A stretch of DNA of 64,000 nucleotides from Osmia lignaria lignaria (lineage: Eukaryota > Arthropoda > Insecta > Hymenoptera > Megachilidae): NCBI RefSeq assembly GCF_051020975.1, contig NW_027478167.1, forward strand, positions 8,432,001-8,496,000. The letters are read 5' to 3'. Below are positions 63,601 through 64,000 of the stretch, one piece after another. A model generated the notes under the pieces. The model saw nothing but the letters and a program-made list of their open reading frames with translations. It was not told the origin of the DNA and did no database searches. The position numbers were made by a program, and so were the translations under genes. Each line of letters starts with the position of its first letter. Positions within the stretch are counted from its first letter, which is position 1.

Positions 63601-63835
63601 TGGAAGTGGCATTTCCAGCTCGCAATAGTGCAGAGTTATCTCAAAGAAAGGGGCCACGGTGTTTCTGTATCTCTATTATGTTGGTGCGGCCTCGGAACTT
63701 TTCAATATCTTGATATATCTCGAGAACTACGCATCTGATCAAAAAATATCATAGAACATAAAAAGTAGGAAACTTAATTCTCTACAAAAAAGGTCTCTTA
63801 ACATTTTGCCATAGCTCGCTTCGTTTCCGAGATAT
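60618..63835 (+). repeat. Ten-monomer subarray, right copy of the 16.8-20.0 kb domain
   Basis: Monomers start at 60618, 60940, 61262, 61582, 61904, 62226, 62548, 62870, 63192 and 63514. 61262 and 61582 match 18115 and 18435, including the 2-bp deletion GGTCTTAAC in the spacer between them. 62548, 62870, 63192 and 63514 match 18757, 19079, 19401 and 19723. Two extra monomers (61904, 62226) sit between. 60940 carries private changes TGCGACTTCGG and CGCGTCCGATC; 61262 has GGTATCCGAG and CTTGATGTTC. Confidence 0.85.
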
Positions 63836-64000
63836 TTGTAGATTTATCTCTAGGGAAGGGGCCTGACGGACATATTTCGAGATATTTCTTCTTCTTGTTG
63901 TTCTTCTTCTGCACAGCTAAGCTGGAAGTGGCATTTGCGGCTCGCACTAATGCAGAGTTATCTCAAAGAAAGGGGCCACGGTGTTTCTATATCTCTATTA
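63836..64000 (+). repeat. Partial monomer at window end
   Basis: The first 165 bases of a monomer. TTGTAGATTTATCTC, CGCACTAATGCAG and TTTCTATATCTC place it in the class at 37756, 50314 and 52568, not in the GTGCAG / GGGAAAGGG class that follows the equivalent position at 20045. The array therefore switches back to the central type here and continues beyond the window. CTCTAGGG is a private change. Confidence 0.85.

Larger units (their letters stand above)
1..64000 (+). repeat. Satellite DNA array, 322-bp monomer, 199 complete copies
   Basis: The motif TTGCAG (variants ATGCAG, GTGCAG, TTGTAG, TTGCAT) recurs every 322 bases from base 3 to base 63836, always on the + strand. Summing the start-to-start distances and adding back the observed deletions gives exactly 199 x 322, so the count is internally consistent. 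Neighbouring monomers differ at a modest number of positions. Copies one higher-order unit apart are often indistinguishable by eye. No interruption, inversion or mobile element is visible on either strand. Tandem satellites of this size are typical of eukaryotic heterochromatin; chromosome position and species cannot be read from the window. Because the array runs off both ends, 64 kb is a minimum size. Confidence 0.98.

Noticed and set aside
1..64000. CRISPR array
   Set aside because: Whole 322-bp units repeat, with no short repeats separated by unique spacers and no cas genes.
1..64000. Transposable element such as an LTR or Helitron origin
   Set aside because: No terminal repeats, target duplications, coding remnants or non-tandem copies are visible in the window. 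An ancient origin from an element cannot be tested here.
1..64000. Telomeric repeat array
   Set aside because: No short TTAGG- or TTAGGG-type tandem runs are present.

Overview
The whole 64 kb window is one block of satellite DNA. It holds a single tandem repeat with a period of 322 bp, and every copy is head-to-tail on the + strand. Using the TTGCAG motif (or its one-base variants) as position 1, I count 199 complete monomers from base 3 to base 63835, then a 165-base partial monomer up to the window end. Start-to-start spacing is 322 bp for 190 of the 199. The others are 208 (two), 312 (one), 320 (three), 321 (two) and 323 (one). I see no unique sequence, gene, RNA gene, transposon insertion or inversion. 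The window opens and closes inside the array, so the true array is longer than 64 kb.

Such an array fits a eukaryotic heterochromatic (centromeric, pericentromeric or subtelomeric) satellite; nothing bacterial or viral is present. The monomer is about 39% G+C by hand count. Its recurrent ATATCTCG-type words and its length (about two nucleosomes) are reminiscent of insect satellites, but that is a weak inference and I do not recognise the family or species.

Layout, by diagnostic variants and multi-monomer units: 1-4.3 kb, two copies of a mixed unit containing truncated monomers; 4.3-9.4 kb, an AAGGAGG / CAAAGGAACGGG variant domain; 9.4-16.8 kb, a domain rich in monomers with TTTTGAG; 16.8-20.0 kb, two copies of a five-monomer unit; 20.0-30.7 kb, three versions of a unit that grows from 9 to 11 to 13 monomers; 30.7-39.0 kb, a mosaic domain; 39.0-50.3 kb, a very homogeneous core with nested 2-, 4- and 16/19-monomer periods; 50.3-53.2 kb, trimers; 53.2-60.6 kb, the TTTTGAG domain again; 60.6-63.8 kb, the 16.8-20.0 kb domain again. 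The last partial monomer belongs to the 30.7-53.2 kb class.

So the same domains recur in the same order and orientation about 42-44 kb apart, which suggests a very large superrepeat or segmental duplication within the satellite. Each monomer contains an open frame of 74 codons, but it is broken in 45 of 199 copies by at least six kinds of event and usually lacks an ATG. I treat all such frames as non-coding by-products of the repeat. The interest lies in the array architecture, in the internal repeats that generate deletion monomers, and in a dense set of TATCTC/GAGATA boxes.
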